Source: Dinoroseobacter sp013215265 | GTDB taxonomy: Bacteria; Pseudomonadota; Alphaproteobacteria; Rhodobacterales; Rhodobacteraceae | Assembly: GCA_963691755.1 (NCBI GenBank) | Contig: OY829366.1 | Span: 2,604,001-2,668,000 of the forward strand | Length of the DNA stretch: 64,000 bases | Reading direction: 5' to 3' | Shown here: positions 26,655 to 34,200 of the stretch, piece after piece | How the letters are laid out: every line of letters begins with the position of its first letter | Numbering within the stretch: position 1 is the first letter of the stretch | Translations under genes and position numbers: made by a program | The notes under the pieces: generated by a model | Databases searched by the model: none | What the model was told of the DNA's origin: nothing | Seen by the model: the letters and a program-made list of their open reading frames with translations, nothing else

Positions 26655-27454
26655 CAAGGCAAGCCTCGCTCGCGCCAGCAATCTTTTTCGCGCTGATACT
26701 TGTGCCAATCTACTGGCTGATCGCAATCAGTCTTCAGACACCCGGCAGTCTGGCAGGGTCCTTTCAACTGGTGCCCGCAGATCTAACGGTTTCGAACTAC
26801 CTGTTCATACTTACAGATCCCGACTGGTATTGGGGCTACATCAACGCGCTGATTTACGTCATGCTGAATGTCGCGATCTCAGTCGGCGTTGCCCTGCCTG
26901 CGGCTTATGCCTTTTCGCGGTTCCGATTTGCCGGGCGCAGGATCATATTTTTCTCGCTCTTGATGTTCCGAATGATGGTACCAGCCATTCTGCTGGTGCC
27001 ATTCGTTCAGATATTTTCAATGCTGAACATGATCGATACGTATCTTGCGGTTGCGCTGGCGCATTGCTTTTTCAGCGTCCCAATTGCGATCTGGATCCTT
27101 GAGGGCTTTATCTCGGCAGTTCCCGTCGAAGTCGACGAAACCGCAAGGGCCGACGGCTATGGAACGTTCAAGTTTTTTCGAAAGATCCTGTTGCCGATCA
27201 TAGCACCAGGTGTCGCGACTGCGGCGTTCTTCTGCTTCATGTTTTCTTGGGTAGAGTTTTTGTTGTCAAACGCCTTGACCACAATCGACGTCAAACCCTT
27301 CGGCGGGATTATGAGCCGTGTCGGAAGCATAATGGCAGGACACATCCCGCTAATGGCCGCCGCAGGAGTTCTTGGAATTCTGCCCGGTGCAATCTTCGCG
27401 ATTGCGCTGAGGCGTCATCTTGCGCAAGGGTTCTCACTAGGTCGCGTATCGTAG
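26651..27454 (+). CDS. ABC transporter permease, GlpQ-like (glycerol-type carbohydrate uptake)
   Basis: A 267-residue MalG/UgpE-type permease, about six transmembrane segments, reading closest to GlpQ: ILTDPDWYWGYINALIYV, VALPAAYAFSRFRFAGRR, VALAHCFFSVPIAIWILEGF and the EAA loop VPVEVDETARADGYGTFKFF. It is coupled to the upstream GlpP-like gene by a four-base ATGA overlap. Downstream lies AT-rich non-coding DNA instead of the expected binding-protein gene. Both permeases look intact, with no frameshift, so recent loss of partners or use of ATPases encoded elsewhere are both possible. Confidence 0.82.
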   Translation: MTRQASLAPAIFFALILVPIYWLIAISLQTPGSLAGSFQLVPADLTVSNYLFILTDPDWYWGYINALIYVMLNVAISVGVALPAAYAFSRFRFAGRRIIFFSLLMFRMMVPAILLVPFVQIFSMLNMIDTYLAVALAHCFFSVPIAIWILEGFISAVPVEVDETARADGYGTFKFFRKILLPIIAPGVATAAFFCFMFSWVEFLLSNALTTIDVKPFGGIMSRVGSIMAGHIPLMAAAGVLGILPGAIFAIALRRHLAQGFSLGRVS

Positions 27455-27696
27455 CTGACGTATTTTCTCGTAATACCATGCATGCATAACCTTAAAGAAA
27501 ATGAGCTATAATGGCGACAGGCTTTGAGAAAAGGGCATGGAAACTTTCACGAATCAAGCGTTATATAAATTTGCATCTCTCCCAACAAAGGGACTTCAGA
27601 AAATCAGTAATATTTAATGGCTAGTGAGTAATGTGATAGTATTAAGAACACACCAAATGAAGTTACACGATCTTCCCAAAAGAAAAATTTTAGACT

Positions 27697-28308
27697 TCAC
27701 GCTGGTATTAAATTATCTTTACGCGCGATAGAAACAGCATGAGCCCTATTTTTAGCCCCTAGTTTCTTACAAATCATGCGCATGTGCATCTTCACCGATG
27801 CTTCGCTTATATTCAAATCTGCAGCGATTTGTTTATTAGTAAGTCCAGATGAAATCTCGCGGACAACAAATAACTCGGTATCAGAAAGTGTAGTATCGTA
27901 CTTTTCCAGAGCACTTTCTGTCAATTCAGCAGGGACAAATATTTGACCGCTTGCTACAAGATTTAACACGCCTTGTAGTGCAGCGAGAGAGAATGTCTTC
28001 GGCAAAAAACCTCGCACACCCACCTCGATAGCACGCATAATAGTTTGCTTGTCTGCATGCGCAGAGAATAGTAAGGTTTTTGCTCTTTTCGCCGCTAGAA
28101 CAATACTCTCGACCTCTTTAATGCTCACGAAGTTTGGCAACCTCAGATCAAGTAGTACAATATCAAAACCGCCATCTTTCGCTAAGGTATTTCGAGCATC
28201 AGATATACTGGTGGAAAAGACCACATCATAACCAACACTTTTAAGAAAATTACCAAGAGTTTCTGCTACGAGCAAATGGTCATCAATTATCAAGATTTTA
28301 TCTGACAT
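27697..28308 (-). CDS. Orphan NarL/FixJ-type response regulator
   Basis: A 203-residue two-component response regulator: receiver domain at residues 3-115 and LuxR-type helix-turn-helix at about 140-200. The acidic pocket is D9-D10, the phosphoacceptor D54 in LLDLRLP, then S82 and K104 in FLPKT. The helix-turn-helix reads LTNKQIAADLNISEASVKMHMRMICKKLG. No histidine kinase is nearby. The gene is strikingly AT-rich in codon use (many TTA, AAA, ATA) against GC-rich neighbours, and both flanks are AT-rich non-coding DNA, which suggests acquisition by transfer. Signals and targets are unknown; the promoter should lie in 28309-28400. Confidence 0.88.
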   Translation of the reverse strand: MSDKILIIDDHLLVAETLGNFLKSVGYDVVFSTSISDARNTLAKDGGFDIVLLDLRLPNFVSIKEVESIVLAAKRAKTLLFSAHADKQTIMRAIEVGVRGFLPKTFSLAALQGVLNLVASGQIFVPAELTESALEKYDTTLSDTELFVVREISSGLTNKQIAADLNISEASVKMHMRMICKKLGAKNRAHAVSIARKDNLIPA

Positions 28309-28664
28309 ACCCTACTACCAAATCCAACTTACTAAGCGCTTTTAGACCTGACGCGAACGTATACATGATCAAATGGGCCATGCCAAACGCTTCGGTCTTC
28401 GCTTTACAACTTAAGTAAAATATCGCCCGCATGAAGAACTTCATTAGTTAATGGCGTCAACACCTCAGCAATAAATATTTCTGTACCTTTGAGATGAATT
28501 TTTTATCTTTAGATATAAAATATAATAATATATCAATATGTATTTGTGCTTATTTTTGGGACAAGATGCACATTAATTCGATAAAACATTGAATTTAATA
28601 TAGAAAATGACACGCCGATGGTGCATCTATGGCTAGTATCATATTGCACGATATTTGATAGATC

Positions 28665-28680
28665 ATCTGATAATTCAGAT
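28665..28680. promoter_or_regulatory. Perfect dyad ATCTGA-N4-TCAGAT
   Basis: Six-base arms separated by TAAT form an exact inverted repeat in AT-rich non-coding DNA. Twelve bases downstream is another perfect palindrome. Spacing of the two centres is 27 bases, between two and three helical turns. An operator role is inferred; no binding protein can be named. Confidence 0.35.
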
Positions 28681-28691
28681 TATCCCCTAGT

Positions 28692-28707
28692 AACATCAAT
28701 TGATGTT
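28692..28707. promoter_or_regulatory. Perfect 16-base palindrome AACATCAATTGATGTT
   Basis: An uninterrupted 16-base palindrome. Its core ATCAATTGAT resembles a compressed FNR/Crp-like half-site pair but without the four-base spacer, so it is not a standard FNR box. It may be an operator of the orphan regulator or a relic of transferred DNA. Confidence 0.4.
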
Positions 28708-28802
28708 TTGTTCGATGCTCTATCTTATAGCCGGAAGTTTGCATGGTGATTGTGGCATGAGAACAATTTAGAACCAAAGCAGAAACCAAGTTATTGTATT
28801 TC

Positions 28803-28825
28803 GGGGCGCACCAATGATGCGCCCC
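28803..28825 (-). terminator. Probable terminator of mmsA
   Basis: GGGGCGCA (28803-28810) and TGCGCCCC (28818-28825) pair perfectly over eight bases. It begins eight bases past the mmsA stop on the minus strand. No strong T-run follows the stem, so termination may be partial. Confidence 0.45.
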
Positions 28826-28832
28826 AAACTTC

Positions 28833-30332
28833 TTATTCCATAACCGGGATCGAGAATTCGCCTCCCTCTTTGATGCCAGATGGCCAGCGCGCGGTCACTG
28901 TTTTGGTGCGCGTGTAGAACTTGAACGCATCCGGCCCGTGCTGGTTCAGATCGCCGAAGCCAGACTTCTTCCAGCCCCCGAAGGTGTGATACGCCAGTGG
29001 CACTGGGATTGGCACGTTGATCCCGACCATCCCGATGTTGATGCGCTTGGCAAAGTCACGCGCGGTGTCACCGTCACGGGTGAAGATCGCTGTGCCGTTT
29101 CCGTATTCGTGGTCCATCGCAAGACCGATGGCCTCCTCGTAGGACTGGGCGCGTACAGTGGACAAAACGGGACCGAAAATTTCGGTTTTATAGATATCCA
29201 TGTCCTTGGTCACATTGTCGAACAGGTGCGGGCCGACGAAATAGCCGTCTTCATAGCCCTGAAGCGAATAGTCACGTCCGTCCACCGCAAGGGTCGCCCC
29301 TTGGTCCACGCCGGACTGAACGAGCCGTTCAATATTGGCCTTGGCCGCCCCTGTTACGACGGGGCCATAGTCAACGTCATCGCCTGCTGTGTAAGGACCG
29401 ACCTTGAGCGCTTCTACGCGCGGGATCAGTTTCTCGATCAGACGATCTGCCGTTTCATCGCCAACCGGAACGGCAACCGAGATCGCCATGCAACGTTCAC
29501 CTGCTGCGCCATAACCTGCGCCGACAAGCGCATCTGCGGCCTGATCCATGTCCGCGTCTGGCATGATGATCATGTGGTTTTTCGCGCCACCAAAACACTG
29601 AACACGCTTTCCGTTCGCGCATCCGCGTTCGTAGATATATGCCGCGATCGGGGTGGACCCCACGAAGCCAACCGCTTGGATTGTCTCATTGTCGAGGATC
29701 GCGTCAACCGCTTCCTTGTCGCCATTGACCACCTGCAGAACACCATCAGGCAGACCTGCTTCCGTCATCAATTCGGCCAGCATTAATGGAACCGACGGGT
29801 CACGCTCAGACGGCTTAAGGATAAATGCGTTGCCGCACGCCAATGCCGGAGCGAACTTCCACATTGGGATCATTGCCGGGAAGTTAAACGGCGTGATCCC
29901 TGCAACGACGCCGAGCGCCTGACGCATGGAATACATATCAATGCCTGGGCCCGCACTATCGGTGAACTCGCCCTTCAGCAGATGCGGGGCCCCAATGCAA
30001 AATTCGACCACTTCCAGCCCGCGCTGCACATCCCCCTTCGCATCAGGCAAAGTCTTCCCGTGCTCACGCGAAAGCGCTTCTGCAAGCTTGTCCATGTCGC
30101 GGTTCAACAGATCAACGAACTTCATCAAAATGCGCGCGCGCTTTTGTGGGTTGGTGGCAGCCCAAGCGGGCTGGGCTGCTGCTGCGGCAGCGACAGCTGC
30201 GTCAAGTTCAGCTTTTGATGCCAGTGGCACCTGTGCCTGAACTTCGCCCAATGCGGGATTATACACATCGGCAAATCTGCCAGAGGTCCCTTCGACCATT
30301 GCGCCATTAATGTAGTGGGTTAGCTGTCGCAT
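28833..30332 (-). CDS. mmsA: Methylmalonate-semialdehyde dehydrogenase (CoA-acylating)
   Basis: A 499-residue aldehyde dehydrogenase that oxidises methylmalonate semialdehyde to propionyl-CoA at the end of valine and thymine breakdown; it also handles malonate semialdehyde. The catalytic cysteine is C281 in GERCMAIS, and the FGGAKNH segment at 247-253 lacks the general-base glutamate, as expected for the CoA-dependent type. ATG 30332 is set by GGAGG six bases upstream; an ATG two codons earlier touches that sequence. It is divergent from a LysR gene across a 114-base gap with three related dyads. The other valine genes lie at 37.7-40.8 kb. Confidence 0.94.
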   Translation of the reverse strand: MRQLTHYINGAMVEGTSGRFADVYNPALGEVQAQVPLASKAELDAAVAAAAAAQPAWAATNPQKRARILMKFVDLLNRDMDKLAEALSREHGKTLPDAKGDVQRGLEVVEFCIGAPHLLKGEFTDSAGPGIDMYSMRQALGVVAGITPFNFPAMIPMWKFAPALACGNAFILKPSERDPSVPLMLAELMTEAGLPDGVLQVVNGDKEAVDAILDNETIQAVGFVGSTPIAAYIYERGCANGKRVQCFGGAKNHMIIMPDADMDQAADALVGAGYGAAGERCMAISVAVPVGDETADRLIEKLIPRVEALKVGPYTAGDDVDYGPVVTGAAKANIERLVQSGVDQGATLAVDGRDYSLQGYEDGYFVGPHLFDNVTKDMDIYKTEIFGPVLSTVRAQSYEEAIGLAMDHEYGNGTAIFTRDGDTARDFAKRINIGMVGINVPIPVPLAYHTFGGWKKSGFGDLNQHGPDAFKFYTRTKTVTARWPSGIKEGGEFSIPVME

Positions 30333-30352
30333 CTGCATCCTCCAGATTTCGG

Positions 30353-30430
30353 TTTGCGCAAACCCTACGCCTTTGCATTTTGCAAAAACAGAGGTATTTA
30401 TCCAAAGTAGCTTTGCGTTTTTGCAAAGCT
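30353..30430. promoter_or_regulatory. Three TTTGC/GCAAA dyads between mmsA and its LysR gene
   Basis: Three inverted repeats share the half-sites TTTGC and GCAAA: 30353-30362 (no spacer), 30372-30386 (5-base spacer) and 30412-30427 (6-base spacer, with arms extending to AGCTTTGC/GCAAAGCT at 30409-30430). LysR-type regulators bind such interrupted dyads in shared divergent promoters, one site for autoregulation and others for activation. The dyads are seen; the link to the adjacent LysR protein is inferred from position. Confidence 0.6.
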
Positions 30431-30446
30431 GTGGCAGAGATGTGAG

Positions 30447-31340
30447 ATGCAATGGGATGATCTCAAGGTATTCTTAGCCGTTGCGCGGGGGGAAAGCCTG
30501 TCCTCTGCGGGCAGAAGCTTGCGCATAGATCCAGCCACCGTCGGTCGCCGGGTTTCCCGGCTTGAAACGCAGTTGGGCAATGCCCTGTTTCTGCGCTCCG
30601 CCCAAGGCTACGCGTTAACCGAGGCTGGTACACGTTTGATGGCCCATGCTGAGCGCGTGGAGACAGAAATTGCGGCAAGCCTCGCAGGACTTTCCGGACC
30701 AGGCGACAGACTGCGTGGACAAGTGCGGATCGGTGCGCCTGATGGTTGCGCTACCTATTTGCTGCCGCAAGTGTGCACTCAGATTGCGCACGCCCATCCC
30801 GAGCTGGAATTGCAGATCGTGGCCTTACCGCGCGTGTTCAATCTTTCACGGCGCGAAGCCGATCTGGCAATTGCGGTGACCCCTCCCACACAAGGTCGTG
30901 TGGTGGTCCGCAAAATCACAGAGTATTATCTTCACCTTGCAGCAAGCCAGACCTACCTGGAGACCTGTAGGCCGATCACGACGCGAGCAGATCTGCAGAA
31001 CCATCCAATGGTTGGATACATCCCGGATATGATCTTTGACTCTGGTCTCGACTATGCACAGGAATTGGGACCGGATCGCCCGTCCTTATCGTCCAATTCA
31101 GTTATCGTCCAGCTGCAACTTCTTCAGCAAGGCGCTGGAATCGGCATGGTGCATGACTTCGCACTCTCTTCCGCACCCGGGCTTACCAAAATCCTGTCGC
31201 ACGAAATCTCTCTGAAACGGGCGTATTATCTTTTGCGTCCGGGAGATCAGGCAGCAGTAGACAGCCGACTGGCCCGTGTTGCCGATCTTTTGAGTGACGG
31301 TTTGAGACGAGAAACAGCGCGATTAGAAGCTGTTGCTTGA
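30447..31340 (+). CDS. LysR family transcriptional regulator, probable mmsA regulator
   Basis: A 297-residue LysR-type regulator. The N-terminal helix-turn-helix is MQWDDLKVFLAVARGESLSSAGRSLRIDPATVGRRVSRLE (key part SLSSAGRSLRIDPATVGRR, residues 17-35), and the substrate-binding domain begins near residue 90 with LRGQVRIGAPDG. It is divergent from mmsA with shared dyads in the gap, the usual arrangement for a regulator and its target. A valine-pathway intermediate as inducer is plausible but inferred. A CBS-domain gene follows 60 bases later. Confidence 0.88.
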   Translation: MQWDDLKVFLAVARGESLSSAGRSLRIDPATVGRRVSRLETQLGNALFLRSAQGYALTEAGTRLMAHAERVETEIAASLAGLSGPGDRLRGQVRIGAPDGCATYLLPQVCTQIAHAHPELELQIVALPRVFNLSRREADLAIAVTPPTQGRVVVRKITEYYLHLAASQTYLETCRPITTRADLQNHPMVGYIPDMIFDSGLDYAQELGPDRPSLSSNSVIVQLQLLQQGAGIGMVHDFALSSAPGLTKILSHEISLKRAYYLLRPGDQAAVDSRLARVADLLSDGLRRETARLEAVA

Positions 31341-31400
31341 CAGATGGGGTAACGAATTGTCAGCCTGAGTTTACAATCAAATTTCGCCGGAGGTCAGAAG

Positions 31401-31835
31401 ATGCTCGTTACACAAATCCTGAAATCAAAAGGCACCGACGGCGTGGTATCGGTCAAACCCGGAACGCGCATCAGTCAAGCCGCCGAGGTACTCTCGCAAC
31501 GACGCATCGGCACCGTGATTATTTCGGAGGACGGCAAACAAGTGGCGGGCATTCTGTCGGAACGCGATATTGTCAGGGAAATTGGCAAACGGGGTGCCGC
31601 ATGCCTTTCCGATCTTGTCGAGAACATGATGACCTCCGAGATTAAAGTCTGTCTTCTAAACGATGATGCCGACAGCGTGCTGAAAACCATGACAGAGGGC
31701 CGTTTCCGCCACATGCCAGTTGTTGAAAAGGGCGAGATGGTAGGGTTGATTACACTGGGCGATGTGGTGAAAGCGCAATTGTCACAACTCGCAATGGAAA
31801 AAGAAGCGCTGGAAGGCATGATCATGGGTCACTAG
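31401..31835 (+). CDS. CBS domain-containing protein
   Basis: A 144-residue protein consisting of two CBS motifs (a Bateman module), residues about 10-65 and 75-130, each with the IGTVII.D/HMPVVEKGEMVGLITLGDVV type core. Such modules bind adenine nucleotides and act as energy sensors, alone or attached to other domains. Here it stands alone, so it may regulate an unknown partner in trans. The start ATG 31401 follows AGGA-type sequence GGAGG at 31389-31393. It lies between the LysR gene and coaD, with no clear shared function. Confidence 0.86.
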   Translation: MLVTQILKSKGTDGVVSVKPGTRISQAAEVLSQRRIGTVIISEDGKQVAGILSERDIVREIGKRGAACLSDLVENMMTSEIKVCLLNDDADSVLKTMTEGRFRHMPVVEKGEMVGLITLGDVVKAQLSQLAMEKEALEGMIMGH

Positions 31836-31940
31836 ACCCGCGCCTGACCTTTCGCCGCACACGAAGCCAAGGTGCTTGCAATTCGGACCGCAATTTTATT
31901 GCTTGCCTCTCAATGACCCCAATCAAAGGGACCTGATTAC

Positions 31941-32438
31941 ATGCGCATAGGATTGTATCCGGGAACATTTGACCCGGTTACCTTGGGCCATATCGACATT
32001 ATTCGCCGAGCGACCCAACTGGTCGACAAACTTGTCATCGGCGTTGCGATCAATCGTGACAAGGGACCATTGTTTTCTCTGGAAGATCGCGTCGCCATGC
32101 TTGAAGCCGAATGCGCGCAACTCAGGGCGCAAACAGATGTTGAGATTATCGCGCACCCGTTCGAAAATCTTCTGATCGATTGCGCGCGCGATGTTGGGGC
32201 AAGCATTATCATCCGCGGCCTTCGCGCTGTTGCAGATTTTGAGTACGAATTTCAGATGGTTGGGATGAATCGACGGCTGGATGACAGCATCGAAACCGTG
32301 TTTCTGATGGCTGAGGCTGAGCATCAGGCGATTGCCTCGAAGCTGGTCAAAGAAATAGCGCGCCTCGGCGGAGATGTGTCACAATTCGTGACACCTGCCG
32401 TCAATGACGCGCTGGCCGATCGGTATCCTAAAGCCTAG
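31941..32438 (+). CDS. coaD: Phosphopantetheine adenylyltransferase
   Basis: A 165-residue CoaD, the fourth enzyme of coenzyme A synthesis, joining ATP and 4-phosphopantetheine. The nucleotidyltransferase T/HxGH motif is in GTFDPVTLGHIDII (residues 8-21), and IIRGLRAVADFEYEFQM near residue 90 is the classic substrate-binding segment. Length is normal. It converges on a small DUF1127-like gene, separated by 23 bases. Confidence 0.96.
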   Translation: MRIGLYPGTFDPVTLGHIDIIRRATQLVDKLVIGVAINRDKGPLFSLEDRVAMLEAECAQLRAQTDVEIIAHPFENLLIDCARDVGASIIIRGLRAVADFEYEFQMVGMNRRLDDSIETVFLMAEAEHQAIASKLVKEIARLGGDVSQFVTPAVNDALADRYPKA

Positions 32439-32461
32439 ACCTTAGGACACGCGTGAGCGCC

Positions 32462-32656
32462 CTACTGAGAGCGAAATGCGCTAGCGTCTGTGTCGCCATC
32501 GTAGACTGCCGCATGCGCAATTAGCGAGGCGTCTTCACGGAAAATTCCCAGATCGAGTGCCACATCGCGTGGCATGGCTTCGATTTCAGCCACAGTGCGG
32601 TTAAAGGCGATCCGCTTCTGAGCGGCATTGAAGAGAGAATTGACAATAGCAGTCAT
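32462..32656 (-). CDS. Small DUF1127-like protein
   Basis: A 64-residue protein resembling the YjiS/DUF1127 group: a helical N terminus with NRTVAEIEAMPRDVALDLGIFREDA, in which the LDLGI core matches the DUF1127 pattern, and a short acidic tail. Rhodobacterales carry several such small proteins, some of which are stress-induced and RNA-binding. ATG 32656 has AAAGGA about eleven bases upstream. It is transcribed away from gap1. The DUF1127 call rests on a short core and may be only distant. Confidence 0.65.
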   Translation of the reverse strand: MTAIVNSLFNAAQKRIAFNRTVAEIEAMPRDVALDLGIFREDASLIAHAAVYDGDTDASAFRSQ

Positions 32657-32846
32657 GGCGCCGGTCCTTTCAAGCTGGCAGAAATGCGCTTGAAACGCTG
32701 AGTTTGGAAACCGTTTTGGGTCGTCTTGATGACGTCAACGTGTCTCATATCGTTCGCGTTTGCAGTAAGGACAACGCGCATTTGGACAAGGCCGTCATGC
32801 GCTTGCTGCAATGCAGCAATATTTGCGAATATACGACTAAAACAGC

Positions 32847-32870
32847 AAAAGGGCGCCACTGGCGCCCTTC
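32847..32870 (-). terminator. Probable terminator of the first gap gene
   Basis: GGGCGCC (32851-32857) and GGCGCCC (32861-32867) pair perfectly around a three-base loop. On the minus strand the stem is followed by TTTT and, two bases later, TGTTTT, 30 bases past the gap stop. The rest of the 243-base gap up to the DUF1127-like gene shows no clear gene. Confidence 0.6.
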
Positions 32871-32899
32871 TTTGTTCTACCGTTTTTTTTAAACCAGAC

Positions 32900-33901
32900 T
32901 TACAGGTATTTTCCCATCGCGACGGCAGTATCCAGCATGCGGTTCGAAAAACCCCATTCGTTGTCATACCAGCTGAGGATGCGGCACATGGTGCCTTCCA
33001 TGACCTTGGTCTGATCGGTTGCAAAAATCGAAGAATGGGCGTCGTGATTGAAGTCCATTGACACCAGCTTGTCATCTGTCACGCCCAAAACGCCCTTAAG
33101 AGGTCCTGAAGCAGCCGCGTGGACCGCTGCGTTGATTTCTTCAACCGTTGTTTCGCGGGCAGCCTCAAACGTCAGATCAACCACAGAAACATTTGGCGTC
33201 GGAACACGGATGGCGACCCCATCAAGCTTTCCAGCCAGCTCCGGCAGAACAAGGCCCACAGCCTTCGCAGCCCCTGTGGAGGTTGGGATCATGCTCATCG
33301 CGGCGGCGCGCGCTCGATAGAGATCCGAGTGCATTGTATCCAATGTGGGCTGATCGCCGGTATAGCTGTGAATTGTGGTCATGAAGCCCTTGGTAATCCC
33401 AATGGCGTCATTCAATACCTTGGCTACCGGCGAGAGGCAGTTGGTGGTGCAAGACGCGTTTGAAACGATCACATCATCCGCGCTGAGAACATCATGGTTC
33501 ACACCGTAGACGATGGTTTTGTCAGCATTCGCGCCGGGCGCAGAAACAAGAACACGGCTTGCGCCGTTCTCCAGGTGGATGGCCGCCTTGTCACGCGCGG
33601 TGAAGATACCGGTACACTCCAGCACGATGTCTATATCGCCCCATGGCAATTCAGCCGGGTTGCGAATGGCCGTCACCGCGATTGGTCCGCGTCCGATATC
33701 GATGGAATTTTCGGTGGTCGTGACTGTGCCGTTGAAGCGACCATGCACCGAGTCAAAGCGGAACAGATGTGCATTGGTCTCAACCGGACCAAGATCGTTG
33801 ATCGCGACCACTTCGATATCGTCACGGCCTTGCTCAGCCAATGCGCGAAGTACGTTGCGACCAATACGCCCAAATCCGTTGATTGCCACTTTGACGGCCA
33901 T
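32900..33901 (-). CDS. gap: Glyceraldehyde-3-phosphate dehydrogenase, NAD-type copy
   Basis: A 333-residue type I GAPDH. The Rossmann start AINGFGRIGRN, catalytic C151 in SNASCTTNC and H178 in TIHSYTGDQ are intact. At residue 36 it has aspartate (AINDLGP), the residue that holds the NAD ribose hydroxyls, which points to NAD and a glycolytic direction. ATG 33901 follows GGGAGAGG closely. A LacI-type palindrome lies 34 bases upstream (33935-33948), so sugar-dependent control is likely. A second copy lies just upstream at 34201-35202, where residue 36 is alanine. Confidence 0.95.
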   Translation of the reverse strand: MAVKVAINGFGRIGRNVLRALAEQGRDDIEVVAINDLGPVETNAHLFRFDSVHGRFNGTVTTTENSIDIGRGPIAVTAIRNPAELPWGDIDIVLECTGIFTARDKAAIHLENGASRVLVSAPGANADKTIVYGVNHDVLSADDVIVSNASCTTNCLSPVAKVLNDAIGITKGFMTTIHSYTGDQPTLDTMHSDLYRARAAAMSMIPTSTGAAKAVGLVLPELAGKLDGVAIRVPTPNVSVVDLTFEAARETTVEEINAAVHAAASGPLKGVLGVTDDKLVSMDFNHDAHSSIFATDQTKVMEGTMCRILSWYDNEWGFSNRMLDTAVAMGKYL

Positions 33902-33934
33902 GATGCCTCTCCCAATCGTGCTGTACGTAATAAA

Positions 33935-33948
33935 TGCTAGCGCTAACA
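33935..33948. promoter_or_regulatory. LacI-type operator upstream of the first gap gene
   Basis: TGCTAGCGCTAACA is a near-perfect palindrome centred on CG, the form used by LacI/GalR-family regulators. It sits 34 bases before the gap ATG, where a repressor would block transcription. Related sequences occur before the second gap gene (35286-35341) and at the right edge of the window (63986-63999). In alphaproteobacteria a LacI-family regulator, CceR, controls central carbon genes; assignment to it is inferred. Confidence 0.6.
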
Positions 33949-34027
33949 ACGCAAGTTACGGCTGACATCAACGATTTTGGCCCTCAGGTCAATCTCTGGA
34001 GGATGAATTTGTGCCCCACAAGGAGCC

Positions 34028-34171
34028 TCAGCCCCAAAAACGCGCCCATTCGATAATCAAAAAGAGCCGTTTCGCCCAAGTCGTGACCCAAAATGCATCA
34101 TTGAGGTAAATATCCCAGCCGATCACGGCAAGGATAATTAGGGCAAGTCCGATGGCGATCTGATTGGTCAT
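34028..34171 (-). CDS. Small single-pass membrane protein
   Basis: A 47-residue protein: MTNQIAIGLALIILAVIGWD supplies one transmembrane helix, followed by a short amphipathic tail YLNDAFWVTTWAKRLFLIIEWARFWG-like region rich in tryptophan. It starts at ATG 34169-34171, 29 bases after the stop of the second gap gene, and ends 126 bases before the first gap gene. Similar tiny proteins are common next to roseobacter genes, but I cannot assign a family. Position hints at co-transcription with the upstream gap gene. Confidence 0.55.
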   Translation of the reverse strand: MTNQIAIGLALIILAVIGWDIYLNDAFWVTTWAKRLFLIIEWARFWG

Positions 34172-34200
34172 GTCGTCCAGTGCGAGCCGCGTGACCCGGA

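Larger units (their letters stand above)
28309..28832. other. AT-rich intergenic region with two perfect palindromes
   Basis: About 520 bases of very AT-rich DNA between the response regulator and mmsA. I see no convincing gene; a 64-codon minus-strand frame (28595-28789) has no family resemblance. It holds two perfect dyads, at 28665-28680 and 28692-28707, and the mmsA terminator hairpin at 28803-28825. The stretch 28480-28600 is nearly all A and T and might be a curved or promoter region. Confidence 0.55.

Noticed and set aside
28692..28707. FNR box
   Set aside because: An FNR site is TTGAT-N4-ATCAA; this palindrome lacks the four-base spacer and half-site order.
28595..28789. A 64-codon minus-strand frame in the AT-rich gap
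   Set aside because: No family resemblance, no good ribosome site, and it contains both perfect palindromes, which suggests non-coding DNA.
28938..29786. A 282-codon open frame antisense to mmsA
   Set aside because: mmsA is unambiguous on the other strand, and the antisense translation shows no recognisable family or ribosome site.
32653..33075. A minus-strand frame of 140 codons between gap and the DUF1127-like gene
   Set aside because: It overlaps the end of gap in another frame and crosses the terminator; composition is not protein-like.
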